Assembly (NCBI RefSeq): GCF_028858515.1
Contig: NZ_JAPJZJ010000006.1
Location: forward strand, 95,291-159,290
Reading direction: 5' to 3'
DNA: 64,000 nucleotides
Source of the DNA: Aurantiacibacter sp. D1-12
GTDB taxonomy: Bacteria; Pseudomonadota; Alphaproteobacteria; Sphingomonadales; Sphingomonadaceae
The notes below the pieces were generated by a model. It ran no database searches. It was not told the DNA's origin and saw nothing but the letters and a program-made list of their open reading frames with translations. Below, piece by piece: positions 53,705 through 62,847 of this stretch (position 1 is the first letter of the stretch; the number at the start of each line of letters is the position of its first letter). A program made the translations under genes and the position numbers.

Positions 53705-55008
53705 CCAAGCAGGCGCATTACCAGCGGCTCTTCCGCGAGGTTGGACGACCCTTCCAGCAGGGCAAGCGCCTTGGTTACGCCGGCCTCGGGCCCGTCATGT
53801 GTGACCATTGCCACCAGCACCGGTTTGCCATCTTCCTCACGCTGCCCCTGCTGGATCAGGCTCTCGATCGATACACCGGCATCGCGCATTGCAGCAGTGA
53901 TCTCCGCCAGTACGCCTGGGCGATCTGCCACCATCATACGGATATAGGCGCGGCTGAGGCGGCCACCCGGATCGGCGGGCGCACTCTCTTCCAACGCACT
54001 CACAGGAAGTGAAAACGGCGGCTGCGAGTTTCCGCGCGCGATATCGATAAGGTCGGCGACAACCGCGCTTGCGGTCGGTCCGTCGCCTGCTCCGGCACCT
54101 TCGAACAGCAGGCGCCCCACAAAATTGCCTTCTCCGACCACAGCGTTGGTGGGGCCGGTTACGCCGGCAAGCGGGTGGTCGGCCGGGACAAGGTAAGGTG
54201 CGACACGCTGGAACAGGTGCCGCCCGCTCTCGTCCGCAGCGCAATCGGCAAGGCCAAGCAGACGGATGACATAACCGAGCGCACGTGCCTGCGCGATGTC
54301 GGCTGCGCGGATGCGGCTAATGCCGGAAACGTCAACCGCGTCAAAATCGAGTTTAGTGCCAAAGGCAAGTGCCGCAAGGATCGAAAGCTTGTGCGCGGCA
54401 TCGACGCCTTCGATATCAAAAGTCGGGTCGGCTTCGGCATAGCCGAGCGACTGCGCTTCAGCGAGCACATCACCAAAGTCACGCCCCGTACTTTCCATTT
54501 CGGAGAGCACATAATTGCAGGTGCCGTTGAGAATGCCGTAGATACGCTCGACCCGGTTGGCCGCTGCGCCTTCTCCCAGCCCTTTGATGGCCGGAATGCC
54601 GCCCGCGACTGCCGCCTCGTAGCGCAGCGGAGTACCGCTCGATTCGGCCAGAGACGCGAGCTCAAGCCCGTGATGCGCCACCATCGCCTTGTTCGCGGTG
54701 ACAAAGCCTTTGCCTCCACCCAAGGCCTTGCGGGCGAGCGCCAAAGCCGGGCCATCGGACCCACCGACAAGCTCTACCACCACGTCAACATCATCGCGGG
54801 CGGCAAAGGCAGTCATGTCATCTTCCCAGGCATAACCAGAGAGATCGACACCACGGTCCTTGGCGCGGTCACGTGCGGAGACAGCGACCACCTCAATCGG
54901 ACGACCCGCACGGCCGGCAATCAGGGCGCCGTTCTCATTGAGCAAGCGGATCACACCCGCTCCAACGGTGCCCAGCCCTGCCAAGGCGATGCGCAATGTG
55001 TCTGTCAT
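53701..55008 (-). CDS. hom: Homoserine dehydrogenase
   Basis: This 435-aa enzyme makes homoserine in methionine and threonine synthesis. The Rossmann loop GLGTVGAG is at 11-18. The substrate-binding region has TANKAMVAHHG and GILNGTCNYVLSEMES, and the C-terminal ACT domain (about 355-430, AYIRMMVADRPGVLAEIT) gives feedback control. The ATG at 55008 follows ACGGGG; an upstream in-frame codon at 55080 is not supported. No aminotransferase gene precedes it here. Confidence 0.96.
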   Translation of the reverse strand: MTDTLRIALAGLGTVGAGVIRLLNENGALIAGRAGRPIEVVAVSARDRAKDRGVDLSGYAWEDDMTAFAARDDVDVVVELVGGSDGPALALARKALGGGKGFVTANKAMVAHHGLELASLAESSGTPLRYEAAVAGGIPAIKGLGEGAAANRVERIYGILNGTCNYVLSEMESTGRDFGDVLAEAQSLGYAEADPTFDIEGVDAAHKLSILAALAFGTKLDFDAVDVSGISRIRAADIAQARALGYVIRLLGLADCAADESGRHLFQRVAPYLVPADHPLAGVTGPTNAVVGEGNFVGRLLFEGAGAGDGPTASAVVADLIDIARGNSQPPFSLPVSALEESAPADPGGRLSRAYIRMMVADRPGVLAEITAAMRDAGVSIESLIQQGQREEDGKPVLVAMVTHDGPEAGVTKALALLEGSSNLAEEPLVMRLLG

Positions 55009-55101
55009 GATTCCCCGTCCCTGCTTGTCAGGCCCTGATTTTGAGACTGGCGGGTTACGGGTGCAGCCCTGCACGCGCAAGCGAGATGGGCTTCCTCGCG
55101 C

Positions 55102-55992
55102 TCAACTATATCTACGTTCGCACGGACCGAGCGCGCGCAGGACAAAGGCATAATCTTCGCGTGCACGCTGCTGAGCGGTACGGTCGCTCTGCAGGAAGGC
55201 ATCGGCGGGTAGATCGGCAGGTAGCGAACAGGCAAAACGGAACCACGCGAGCGATTCGCGCTCGGGTGGACGCGCCGAGGTATCGACAATCTCGCCCAGC
55301 GAAACGCCCCATTGCGGTTCCATTCCCGGGCGCCGCAAGACGGTGAGCGAGACAGGAGCACCGGATGCGGTTTCAACAAACATCTGCGTTTCCGATTCGC
55401 CCGCAAGGTTCCCTGCAATCGAAATCACATCGCGCAGACCGGTTATTGCTTGCGGCGCATCGGATGCTGCCAGCTGACGCAGAACGCGGCGAACGCGCGC
55501 TTCGATAACCGGGCCGGTCGGGAACATGGCGCGCGATGAAACCAGCTGCACTTCGTTGGGACGTGTTGTTGATTGATCGGCGAAGATCACGAAGCTGCGA
55601 TCCTCCCAATCAGGCACGTCGCCATCGGACTCCCGGTCAGTATCGGTCACAAAGACCAACGATTCGCCTACCCCGCGATCCGAGGCAAGCAGACTCTGCG
55701 TGAGCGATTCGATGTACAACCGCACACGGCTTGCCGGAACATCCGGCGCGCGTTCAGGCGGGAAGGCGATGGCATCATCCACCTGCACAATCGCCACAAG
55801 GTCAGAGGCCAGTGCGAAGGTAACGAGATCGGCATAGGTCGGATCTTCACCCGGCCCCAATTCCGCCACTCCACTTTCTTGCGACTGGGCGGGCATGACC
55901 GTTGAGCACGCCATCAGCATTGCTGCACCCAGGGTCGCAGCGACAGCGCGCCAGTTGCAGCGATTCGGTCTCGATCCACTATCCTTAGTCAT
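55102..55992 (-). CDS. Exported/lipoprotein of unknown function
   Basis: This 296-aa protein has an N-terminal signal with LMACS, which could be a lipobox (Cys near residue 29). The mature protein is acidic with scattered beta segments (SLVFVTDTDRESDGD, SFVIFADQSTTRP, SRAMFPTGPVIEARVRRVLRQL). I do not recognise a family. AGGGA precedes the ATG at 55992. It is transcribed toward hom with about 90 bases between. Confidence 0.65.
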   Translation of the reverse strand: MTKDSGSRPNRCNWRAVAATLGAAMLMACSTVMPAQSQESGVAELGPGEDPTYADLVTFALASDLVAIVQVDDAIAFPPERAPDVPASRVRLYIESLTQSLLASDRGVGESLVFVTDTDRESDGDVPDWEDRSFVIFADQSTTRPNEVQLVSSRAMFPTGPVIEARVRRVLRQLAASDAPQAITGLRDVISIAGNLAGESETQMFVETASGAPVSLTVLRRPGMEPQWGVSLGEIVDTSARPPERESLAWFRFACSLPADLPADAFLQSDRTAQQRAREDYAFVLRALGPCERRYS

Positions 55993-56355
55993 GCGAATCC
56001 CTCTGCCCTGATCGGGCCATGAAATGCAATGCCGCCCCCTCAAGACGCATTAAACACACGCCAATCCGAGAAAATGAGGCTTGGCTACCAGAGGGAAAGG
56101 CGGATGAATTGCCACTTAATAGAAAAGCGTTTGCCGATACCCTTCCATACGGTTAAGACGCGCTCCGAAAAGCCCCCGGGAATAACAAAAATAATCCGGA
56201 TGTGGCCAATCGGGCACAAATGTTTCTTTGCTTGGTTGGTAACGCAGGACAGCATTTTGGGCTGGACAACAATCCGCCACGGCTGGCAGGGTGTTACGCT
56301 TGTTGGTCGAGAATGCCGGGTCAAACCGGCGCAGATAATGGAGTGAAGGGACTGG
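55993..56355. other. 363-base intergenic region upstream of tonB
   Basis: This region separates the divergent lipoprotein-type gene and tonB. It should hold both promoters. I see no clear sigma-70 pair, repeat or Fur-like site that I would call. Open frames in it are short and have no support. Confidence 0.5.
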
Positions 56356-57018
56356 ATGGCATACGCTGACCAAGAAATGAGCGGTACTCGCATATTCGCG
56401 ATTATCATCGTTGCCCTTATCCACATCGGTATTGGCTATTTGCTGGTTACCGGTCTCGCCTATTCGGCTTTTAAGGAAGCCGTAGAGCGCGTGACGACTG
56501 TGGATATTGAGGAACCGCCGCCACCTGAAGAAGAACCGCCGCCACCGCCGCCGGAGCAAGAAGTTGCGCCGCCACCGCCGGTTGCGCCGCCACCGCCGAT
56601 CAATGTCGCGGTGAATCCGCCGCAGGTGCAGACGCAGCAGAACATTCCTCCGCCGGCTCCGCCTGCCTTGATTGTTCCGCCGCCGGCTCCGGTTGCGCCA
56701 CCAGCGCCGCCGCCAGCGCCTGATCTCTCGCGCGGAGTTTCACCGGACAACCAAAACCGCTGGGCTCGGCGCATTCAGGAAGCCTATCCTTCACGCGCAA
56801 TCCGTCGCGAAATCGAAGGTCAGGTTCGGGTGAATGTTACGATCAATGCGGAAGGCCGTGTTTCGGGATGTACTGCATCGGGATCTGCCGATGACATCCT
56901 GAAGGAGGCAGCATGCGACGGGATGCGTAGATATGCACGCTACAACCCTGCGCTTGACCGCAATGGCAACCCGACAACGGGAAGTGCCTCCACCACGATC
57001 GTTTACCGGCTCAACTAA
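56356..57018 (+). CDS. tonB: Energy transducer TonB
   Basis: This 220-aa protein has an N-terminal membrane anchor (about residues 13-35, IFAIIIVALIHIGIGYLLV), a proline-rich spacer (about 50-125, long runs of Pro) and a C-terminal TonB domain (AYPSRAIRREIEGQVRVNVTINAEGRV, PALDRNGNP). It passes proton-motive force from ExbB/ExbD to TonB-dependent receptors. It heads the tonB-exbB-exbD array and has GAAGGGA upstream. A receptor gene lies at 45-47 kb. Confidence 0.94.
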   Translation: MAYADQEMSGTRIFAIIIVALIHIGIGYLLVTGLAYSAFKEAVERVTTVDIEEPPPPEEEPPPPPPEQEVAPPPPVAPPPPINVAVNPPQVQTQQNIPPPAPPALIVPPPAPVAPPAPPPAPDLSRGVSPDNQNRWARRIQEAYPSRAIRREIEGQVRVNVTINAEGRVSGCTASGSADDILKEAACDGMRRYARYNPALDRNGNPTTGSASTTIVYRLN

Positions 57019-57051
57019 TTACTCAGTTTCTCTTAGAAGAGGATTACAAGC

Positions 57052-57831
57052 ATGCTTATCGAAATTCTGGCCGCTGCTGGCGGCGAAGCACCCCAGACCA
57101 GCTTTGGCTTCTGGGAAGCCATGGAAGAAGGCGGCCCCGTCGCCTGGTCGATCCTTGGCGTCATGATCATCATGTCGGTCGGATCGTTCTACATCCTGAT
57201 CACCAAGTACTTTGAGCAAAACAAGGTGATGAAAGAATACCGTTCCAACCGTGCCGCATTCTGGCGCGCCGGTTCGCTCAAGGACGGCGCCACGAAGTTC
57301 GACAAGAACAGTGCATGGCGCCAGCTGGTGGATGACGGCATCCGTGCCGGCGACGAATCCGCCAAGATGACCGACAGTCTTGAATCGCACGACTGGCTGC
57401 ACGGAACGCTTGCCCGTTCGGAAGCCTCGATCAATGCGAAGCTCGCTGGCGGCCTTCCGTTCCTCGCTACCGTGGGTGCAACGGCACCGTTCGTCGGCCT
57501 GCTCGGTACGGTGATCGGTATTTACCGCGCACTGATCAAGATCGGTGCAACCGGTTCGGCTTCGATCGACCAGGTTGCCGGTCCCGTTGGTGAAGCCCTG
57601 ATCATGACCGCTATCGGTCTGCTCGTGGCTGTGCCGGCCGTGTTCGCCTACAACTACCTGCAGTCGCGTAACCGCCGCATCGCTGCGATGCTGTCAGGCT
57701 TCTCGACCGATCTGCAGGCGAACATTACTTCGAACGGCGTTGTAAAGCCGACGCTACCTGCTGCTGCCAACAAGGCCGCACCCAAGGCGGCTCCGGCCAA
57801 AGCAGCCCCGGCTGCTGCGCCGAAGAAGTAA
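57052..57831 (+). CDS. exbB: ExbB/TolQ-type proton channel subunit
   Basis: This 259-aa protein has three membrane helices: about 26-49 (VAWSILGVMIIMSVGSFYILITKYF), 138-160 (LPFLATVGATAPFVGLLGTVIGIY) and 180-205 (ALIMTAIGLLVAVPAVFAYNYL). The GATAPFVGLLGTVIGI motif is the ExbB/MotA signature. An alanine/lysine-rich tail follows. AGAGGA precedes the start. It forms the stator complex with the ExbD proteins. Confidence 0.95.
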   Translation: MLIEILAAAGGEAPQTSFGFWEAMEEGGPVAWSILGVMIIMSVGSFYILITKYFEQNKVMKEYRSNRAAFWRAGSLKDGATKFDKNSAWRQLVDDGIRAGDESAKMTDSLESHDWLHGTLARSEASINAKLAGGLPFLATVGATAPFVGLLGTVIGIYRALIKIGATGSASIDQVAGPVGEALIMTAIGLLVAVPAVFAYNYLQSRNRRIAAMLSGFSTDLQANITSNGVVKPTLPAAANKAAPKAAPAKAAPAAAPKK

Positions 57832-57911
57832 GGCCGTTTGCATGAACTGGCGGGCACCTTCGCATGCTGGTGCCCGCCGCTTCCTCACTTAAGTGAAATA
57901 GGAAAAGACAC

Positions 57912-58445
57912 ATGGCCATAGCCTTAGGCGGTGAAGAAACGCCAATGTCAGACATCAACACCACGCCGCTGGTGGACGTCATGCTGGTCCTGCTGATCAT
58001 CTTCCTGATCGCCGTTCCGGTGGCCATCCAGACGGTCGAGGAGTTGCGCATTCCGATCATCGAGACGCAGGATTCAGACGACAAGGTCGAAAACCTGCTG
58101 ATCACGGTGACCACGACGGATGCCGAAGGCCGCACGCCTGGAACGATCCGCAGTGGGTTTACAGGGGCGACACGTGAAGGCGAATGCCGCGTGTTCCTGA
58201 ACAACACCACGCTGGTCGACTCAACCGAACTGTATGACCGCGCATTCGAGCGTCTCGATGCGATTGTACAGCGCGCTGGCGGCCCGGAAGCGATCATGGC
58301 TGATCCTGATCTTATCCCGCAGGTCCACATCCGTGGTGACGTAAACGCCCCGTGGCGCTGCGTTGCCGGCACGATTTTCAACGTGCAGGCAGCCGGTTAC
58401 CCGACCGTCGCCTTCATTTCGAACCCGGTCGACCCAGAGGGCTGA
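57912..58445 (+). CDS. exbD: ExbD-type biopolymer transport protein (first)
   Basis: This 177-aa protein has one membrane helix with the essential Asp, D22, in [16 protein letters not shown]. The periplasmic domain is longer than in the other two and carries a cysteine pair ([18 protein letters not shown]). It follows exbB by 80 bases. Only one of the ExbD paralogues in this cluster has this extended domain. Confidence 0.92.
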   Translation: MAIALGGEETPMSDINTTPLVDVMLVLLIIFLIAVPVAIQTVEELRIPIIETQDSDDKVENLLITVTTTDAEGRTPGTIRSGFTGATREGECRVFLNNTTLVDSTELYDRAFERLDAIVQRAGGPEAIMADPDLIPQVHIRGDVNAPWRCVAGTIFNVQAAGYPTVAFISNPVDPEG

Positions 58446-58482
58446 TCAGCAGTTCGATAAAGCAATTTAGGAGTACGCAATC

Positions 58483-58920
58483 ATGGCAATGTCAGGCGGC
58501 AGTGATGATGGCAGCCCGATGATGGAAATGAACATGACGCCGTTGATCGACGTTCTGCTCGTTCTCCTCATCATGTTCATTATCACCATCCCCGTGGCCA
58601 CCCACGCGGTGAACATTGACCTGCCTTCGCCGGTCAACAACCCGGACACCCCTGAAGTCGAACCGATCAAGAACAAGATCGTGTTGACCCAGGACGGGCA
58701 GATCCTCTGGAACGCTCAACCGCTGAGTGTTGGCGAGCTGCGCGGCAACCTTGCCGAATCGCTCACCTTCGCAGTGGAGCCGGAGCTGCAATTCGAGCCG
58801 GAAGCTAATGCAAGCTACGAGCTTTCGGCGGAAGTGCTCGCAATCATCAAGGGTTCGGGCGTGACGAAGTTCGGCTTCGTCGGGAACGAGCGCTATCGGC
58901 AGTTCTCTGCCGGCGAGTAA
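58483..58920 (+). CDS. exbD: ExbD-type biopolymer transport protein (second)
   Basis: This 145-aa protein has the membrane helix with D23 (NMTPLIDVLLVLL), then periplasmic DLPSPVNNPDTPEVEPIKNK and a C-terminal GVTKFGFVGNERYRQF. It starts 37 bases after the first exbD. A strong terminator follows its stop (58947-58970), so the tonB-exbB-exbD-exbD mRNA probably ends here. Confidence 0.93.
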   Translation: MAMSGGSDDGSPMMEMNMTPLIDVLLVLLIMFIITIPVATHAVNIDLPSPVNNPDTPEVEPIKNKIVLTQDGQILWNAQPLSVGELRGNLAESLTFAVEPELQFEPEANASYELSAEVLAIIKGSGVTKFGFVGNERYRQFSAGE

Positions 58921-58946
58921 GTCTCGGCCACAAACCAAACATCAAG

Positions 58947-58970
58947 GGGCGGCTCCGGCCGCCCTTTTTT
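58947..58970 (+). terminator. Rho-independent terminator after second exbD
   Basis: A 7-bp GC-only stem (58947-58953 and 58958-58964) with the loop TCCG is followed by six T (58965-58970). This is a textbook intrinsic terminator. Confidence 0.93.
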
Positions 58971-59073
58971 GTATCTGCCATTTGCGGCCACTGCCTTACC
59001 GCAGGTGGTGAGGAAGCACGCCTCCTGTAAATCACTCGCCCAACTTGAGGGGGCGCCAATGCAACCTCCTGGT

Positions 59074-59102
59074 TTGACTTCTTCATTCATTCGTGATGTT
59101 AT
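59074..59102 (+). promoter_or_regulatory. Sigma-70-like promoter for third exbD
   Basis: TTGACT (59074-59079) and TGTTAT (59097-59102) are separated by 17 bases. It is downstream of the terminator and 32 bases upstream of the third exbD start. This suggests the third and fourth ExbD-type genes are expressed on their own. Confidence 0.65.
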
Positions 59103-59133
59103 GTTGTGACATACCAAGGAGAGGAGATCGAAT

Positions 59134-59577
59134 ATGGCTCTCAAGTCCCGTCTGCTGGAACGTCGTTACGCCACCCACACGCAGCCGATGAGCGAACTCA
59201 ACATCACCCCGCTGATTGATGTGCTCCTGGTTCTCCTCGTGATGATCATCATGTCCATCCCGATTGCGACCCATTCAATCGAGGTTGATCTTCCCGTCGG
59301 CACCACTGAAGTCACACCCAACAGTGAGCACATTGCGCTTGTGGTGACCGAGAATGGCAGTGTCTTGTGGAATGGCGAACCCGTGGACCGTCCAACACTG
59401 CAAAACCGTCTCGCTCTGGCCGCATCTGCACCCGATGCACCTGTGATCCGCTTCGAGCCGGAAGCCAATGCGAGCTATGACGCGTCGGTGCAGGTGATCA
59501 ACCTGGTTGACGATGCGAACATCTCCAAGTTCGCCTTCGCCGGAGCGCATCAGTACCGCACCTTCGATGCCGAGTAG
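59134..59577 (+). CDS. exbD: ExbD-type biopolymer transport protein (third)
   Basis: This 147-aa protein has the helix with D29 (ELNITPLIDVLLVLLVMII) and a periplasmic domain (IEVDLPVGT, ENGSVLWNGEPVDR, KFAFAGAHQYRTF) similar to the second ExbD. AAGGAGAGGAG precedes the ATG. It has its own promoter-like element after a terminator. Its last 11 bases overlap the start of the diverged fourth gene. Confidence 0.92.
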   Translation: MALKSRLLERRYATHTQPMSELNITPLIDVLLVLLVMIIMSIPIATHSIEVDLPVGTTEVTPNSEHIALVVTENGSVLWNGEPVDRPTLQNRLALAASAPDAPVIRFEPEANASYDASVQVINLVDDANISKFAFAGAHQYRTFDAE

Positions 59578-60169
59578 CCTGAGGCGCCGGCACCGCTGGC
59601 TCCACCTCCCCCACGATCATGGCGAGCCGCTCTCCCGCCCTCGCTATGACGTGGTCGCGGGCGCGCTTGCCACGTTTGTGGGAATGTTCGTCTGGATCGG
59701 CGCTCCGCAGCAAACACATGCCATAACCTTCGACTTTCCCACCTACGCCGAGGGCCGCGACAGCTCCCCCTGGCCAGAGCCCCTTCCTTCAGCTGTACGG
59801 GTGACCCTGAATGAAGCGGGAAGCATTTCGATAGATGGTGACCCCGTGAGCGAAGCGGAACTCGCAGCAAGGCTGGATCTGGCCGCTGCTCAGCCCTTTC
59901 TTCAAGTCATCGCCTTCGATCCCCATCCCCAAGCGTCATACCTCGCCTCTGCGCGAGCTCTGGCGATCATCTCGGAGAGCATGCTCGGTTCAGAGCTGTG
60001 CTTCTCGGGCACACATGAGTATCGAACGTTCACCTCGCATCCAGCGCCTTTCATGCTGACAAGAGTGCCTGTTGATGAGCTAGCACCCGAATCCTATCGA
60101 GTACCCAATCGAGACCTTGTCGGCCTGGCCTGCCCTTGGGAGGCGCTGGAAACGGTCTGGCTGGGTTAG
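59567..60169 (+). CDS. Diverged ExbD-like protein (fourth)
   Basis: This 200-aa protein overlaps the third exbD by 11 bases. An N-terminal helix (about 29-47) begins with RPRYDVVAGALATF; its D28 aligns with the ExbD channel Asp. The periplasmic part keeps ExbD spacing (ITFDFP, LNEAGSISIDGDPVSEAELAARL, CFSGTHEYRTF) but differs greatly from the other three, and a tail of about 40 residues ends it. I infer it is an ExbD paralogue, possibly no longer working as a channel subunit. Confidence 0.7.
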   Translation: MPSSLRRRHRWLHLPHDHGEPLSRPRYDVVAGALATFVGMFVWIGAPQQTHAITFDFPTYAEGRDSSPWPEPLPSAVRVTLNEAGSISIDGDPVSEAELAARLDLAAAQPFLQVIAFDPHPQASYLASARALAIISESMLGSELCFSGTHEYRTFTSHPAPFMLTRVPVDELAPESYRVPNRDLVGLACPWEALETVWLG

Positions 60170-60173
60170 GCCG

Positions 60174-62639
60174 CTAATCCCCCTTCCCGTCCGGTAGCTG
60201 TAGTCCCTCCACCCGCATCGCCGCGCCCGCGAGCGTTTCCGCTTCCAGCAGCAGCTCGTCATCGGCTCCACCCTGCGGCACGGCTTCGCGTCCGATCATC
60301 ACCATCACCGGCACAGCGAGCGGACTGACGCGGTCGAGCGTTACGTGTTCGATCCGTTCGGCCGCGGTATCGAGCAGGTCGCGCAGCCGCCCGACGTCGG
60401 TCATCTTCGCCCTCGCATCAGCCCAAGCAGCTTCGATCAGTACATGGTCGGGTTCATACTTGCGCAGCACGTCGTAGATCAGATCGGTGCTGAAGGTGAC
60501 CTGCCGGCCGCTTTTGCGCTTGCCCGGATGCTGGCGTTCGACCAGCCCGCCAATCACCGCGACCTCGCGGAAGGCGCGGCGTAGCAGGTAGCTGTCCTGC
60601 ACCCAGTCGATGAACTCCTCGGTCAAGATGTCGGGCGAGAGCAGCGGACGCGGGTCCTCCACCGGCTTCAGGCTCCACACGGCAAGCGAGTAATCGTTCG
60701 CCACAAAGCCGCCGGGCATCAGCCCCAGTGCCTCCATCCGCGCGGTGATCAGCATGCCGAGAGACTGGTTCGCGTTCCACCCGGTGAAGGTGTAATAGAG
60801 CGTGTAATGCTTCTGCGCATGCGGGAAGCTCTCGACCAGCAGGTTGTCCGGCCCCGGCATTTGCGAGCGCCAGTCCTGCACTTCCAGCCATTCGCGCACG
60901 TCATCGGGAAAGCGCGACCAGCCCGCACGGTCGGTCAGCAGCCCGCGAACACGCTCCGCCAGATGTGTGCTGAGCGGAAGGCGCAGCCCACCATAACTCG
61001 GGATCGTCGCCGCTTTCTTGCTGGCCCGCACCACCAGCTCCATGTCCTTCATTTGCTCGACTTCGACGTTCACGCCGCTGAACCGGAAGGTGTCGCCGGG
61101 GCGCAATCCCGCCGCAAACCGCTCCTCAACCTTGCCCAGCGAGCGGCCGTTGCGGAACCGTACTTCGATCATCTCGGCATCGACGATGATCCCAGCGTTC
61201 ATGCGATGCTGGAAGGCGCGCTCCGGGTGGCTGAGCCGCCAGGTGCCCTGCTTGTCGCGCACGATCCGCCGGAACTTGTCATAGGCCTTGAGAGCATACC
61301 CGCCTGTTGTAACGAACTCCAAGACACGCTTCCACACCACCTCATCCACCTGCGCATAGGGCAAGCAGCTGCGCACCTCGGTGAGCAGAGCATCCTCGTG
61401 AAACGGCCCCGCACAGGCGCAGGCCATCACATGCTGGGCGAGCACATCGAGACCGCCGGGGCGGAAGTCCTCGCCGTCGCGCATGCCCTCCCCTACCGCC
61501 TGTTGCGCCGCGAAAGCCTCAAGGAACTCGAACCGGTTGCCCGGCACCAGCAATGCTTTGCTCGGCTGGTCCAGCCTGTGGTTCGCTCGCCCGATCCGCT
61601 GGAGCAGGCGGCTCGATCCCTTAGGCGCGCCCATCTGCACGACCAGATCGATGTCGCCCCAGTCGACACCCAGATCGAGCGAAGCCGTGCACACCAGCGC
61701 GCGCAGTTCGCCACGCGCCATCGCGCCTTCCACCTTGCGGCGCGCCTCTTTGGAGAGCGAGCCGTGGTGGATTCCGATGGGGAGGTTCTCCTCGTTCGCA
61801 TCCCACAGATGCTGGAAAATGTACTCGGCCAGGAAGCGGGTGTTGGTGAAGACGAGTGTCGTCTTGTTGGCACGGATACGCTCGTGCAGCTGGCCGATCG
61901 ACCAAGTCGCCGCGTGACCTCCCCAAGGCACGCGCTCCTCGTCCGGCAGCAGGATCTCAAGCTCCGGCTCGGCCCCCTGCTCACCCTGCACCAGCTCGAC
62001 CGCATCCATGTCACCCCATGGAGCGATCCATGCAGCGAACCCCTCAGGATCAGCCACCGTGGCCGAGAGTGCAGCGCGCTGCATATCGGGCGCAATCGCT
62101 TGCAGGCGGCTCAGCGCGAGTGTCAGCAGGTCGCCTCGTTTCTGGGTGGCGAAGGCGTGCACCTCGTCTACCACCACGCGCTTCAGGCCCTTGAACAGCT
62201 CGAAGCTGTCTTCATAGCTGAGCAGTAGCGAGAGGCTTTCGGGCGTCGTCAGCAGCACGTGCGGGGGGCGGGCGCGTTGGCGTTTCTTGCGGTCGGACGG
62301 GGTATCACCGCTGCGCGTTTCGATGCGCAGGCCCAGCCCCATCTCTTCAACCGGAGTGACCAAGTTGCGCTGCACATCGTGCGCAAGCGCCTTCAATGGA
62401 GAGACGTAGAGCGTGTGCAGGCCCTCAGGCGGCTTCCCCCCATCCAACCGCGAAGGCGTGAAGTCGGCCAGCGTTGGCAGGAAACCCGCCAGCGTCTTTC
62501 CCGCGCCGGTGTCCGCCACGAGCATTGCGTGCTTTCCGGCATCGCTTGCTGCGAGCATCTCCTCCTGATGCCGCCGCACGCGCCAGCCGCGGCTGTCGAA
62601 CCAGGCGGTGATCTCTGGCGGGACGCGCGATTCGCTCAT
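60174..62639 (-). CDS. Lhr-like DEXH helicase, ligase-associated type
   Basis: This 821-aa superfamily 2 helicase has Walker A ADTGAGKT at 42-49 and DEVH at 158-161, then LVFTNTR, IHHGSLS, and the QRIGRANHR motif VI in the second RecA domain. The large C-terminal part is the Lhr-type winged helix and beta-barrel. This form is usually found in a set with an ATP-dependent DNA ligase, an exonuclease and a phosphoesterase for DNA damage response. None of those is next to it in this window. The stop is 4 bases from the diverged ExbD gene. Confidence 0.92.
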   Translation of the reverse strand: MSESRVPPEITAWFDSRGWRVRRHQEEMLAASDAGKHAMLVADTGAGKTLAGFLPTLADFTPSRLDGGKPPEGLHTLYVSPLKALAHDVQRNLVTPVEEMGLGLRIETRSGDTPSDRKKRQRARPPHVLLTTPESLSLLLSYEDSFELFKGLKRVVVDEVHAFATQKRGDLLTLALSRLQAIAPDMQRAALSATVADPEGFAAWIAPWGDMDAVELVQGEQGAEPELEILLPDEERVPWGGHAATWSIGQLHERIRANKTTLVFTNTRFLAEYIFQHLWDANEENLPIGIHHGSLSKEARRKVEGAMARGELRALVCTASLDLGVDWGDIDLVVQMGAPKGSSRLLQRIGRANHRLDQPSKALLVPGNRFEFLEAFAAQQAVGEGMRDGEDFRPGGLDVLAQHVMACACAGPFHEDALLTEVRSCLPYAQVDEVVWKRVLEFVTTGGYALKAYDKFRRIVRDKQGTWRLSHPERAFQHRMNAGIIVDAEMIEVRFRNGRSLGKVEERFAAGLRPGDTFRFSGVNVEVEQMKDMELVVRASKKAATIPSYGGLRLPLSTHLAERVRGLLTDRAGWSRFPDDVREWLEVQDWRSQMPGPDNLLVESFPHAQKHYTLYYTFTGWNANQSLGMLITARMEALGLMPGGFVANDYSLAVWSLKPVEDPRPLLSPDILTEEFIDWVQDSYLLRRAFREVAVIGGLVERQHPGKRKSGRQVTFSTDLIYDVLRKYEPDHVLIEAAWADARAKMTDVGRLRDLLDTAAERIEHVTLDRVSPLAVPVMVMIGREAVPQGGADDELLLEAETLAGAAMRVEGLQLPDGKGD

Positions 62640-62847
62640 CGCGCCGCTCCGTTCAGGGCTAACCTGTTACACCTGTTACACTGTCCTGGAGCTAAAATTC
62701 CCGGCCCCGTTTCGCCTGTAAGTAGCAGTGCGGGAAAGGCGGGACGGAGCGATGACATGCCCCCTTGTTGCACGCTGAGGGTCTGTAGGAAACTCAAAGC
62801 GCCTTGGGACATCATGCCGGGTCAACGCACCAGCCAATGGGTCGGTT

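Noticed and set aside
60807..62228. 473-aa open frame on the plus strand
   Set aside because: It is antisense to the DEXH helicase gene; composition is that of a reverse read, with many His and Arg.
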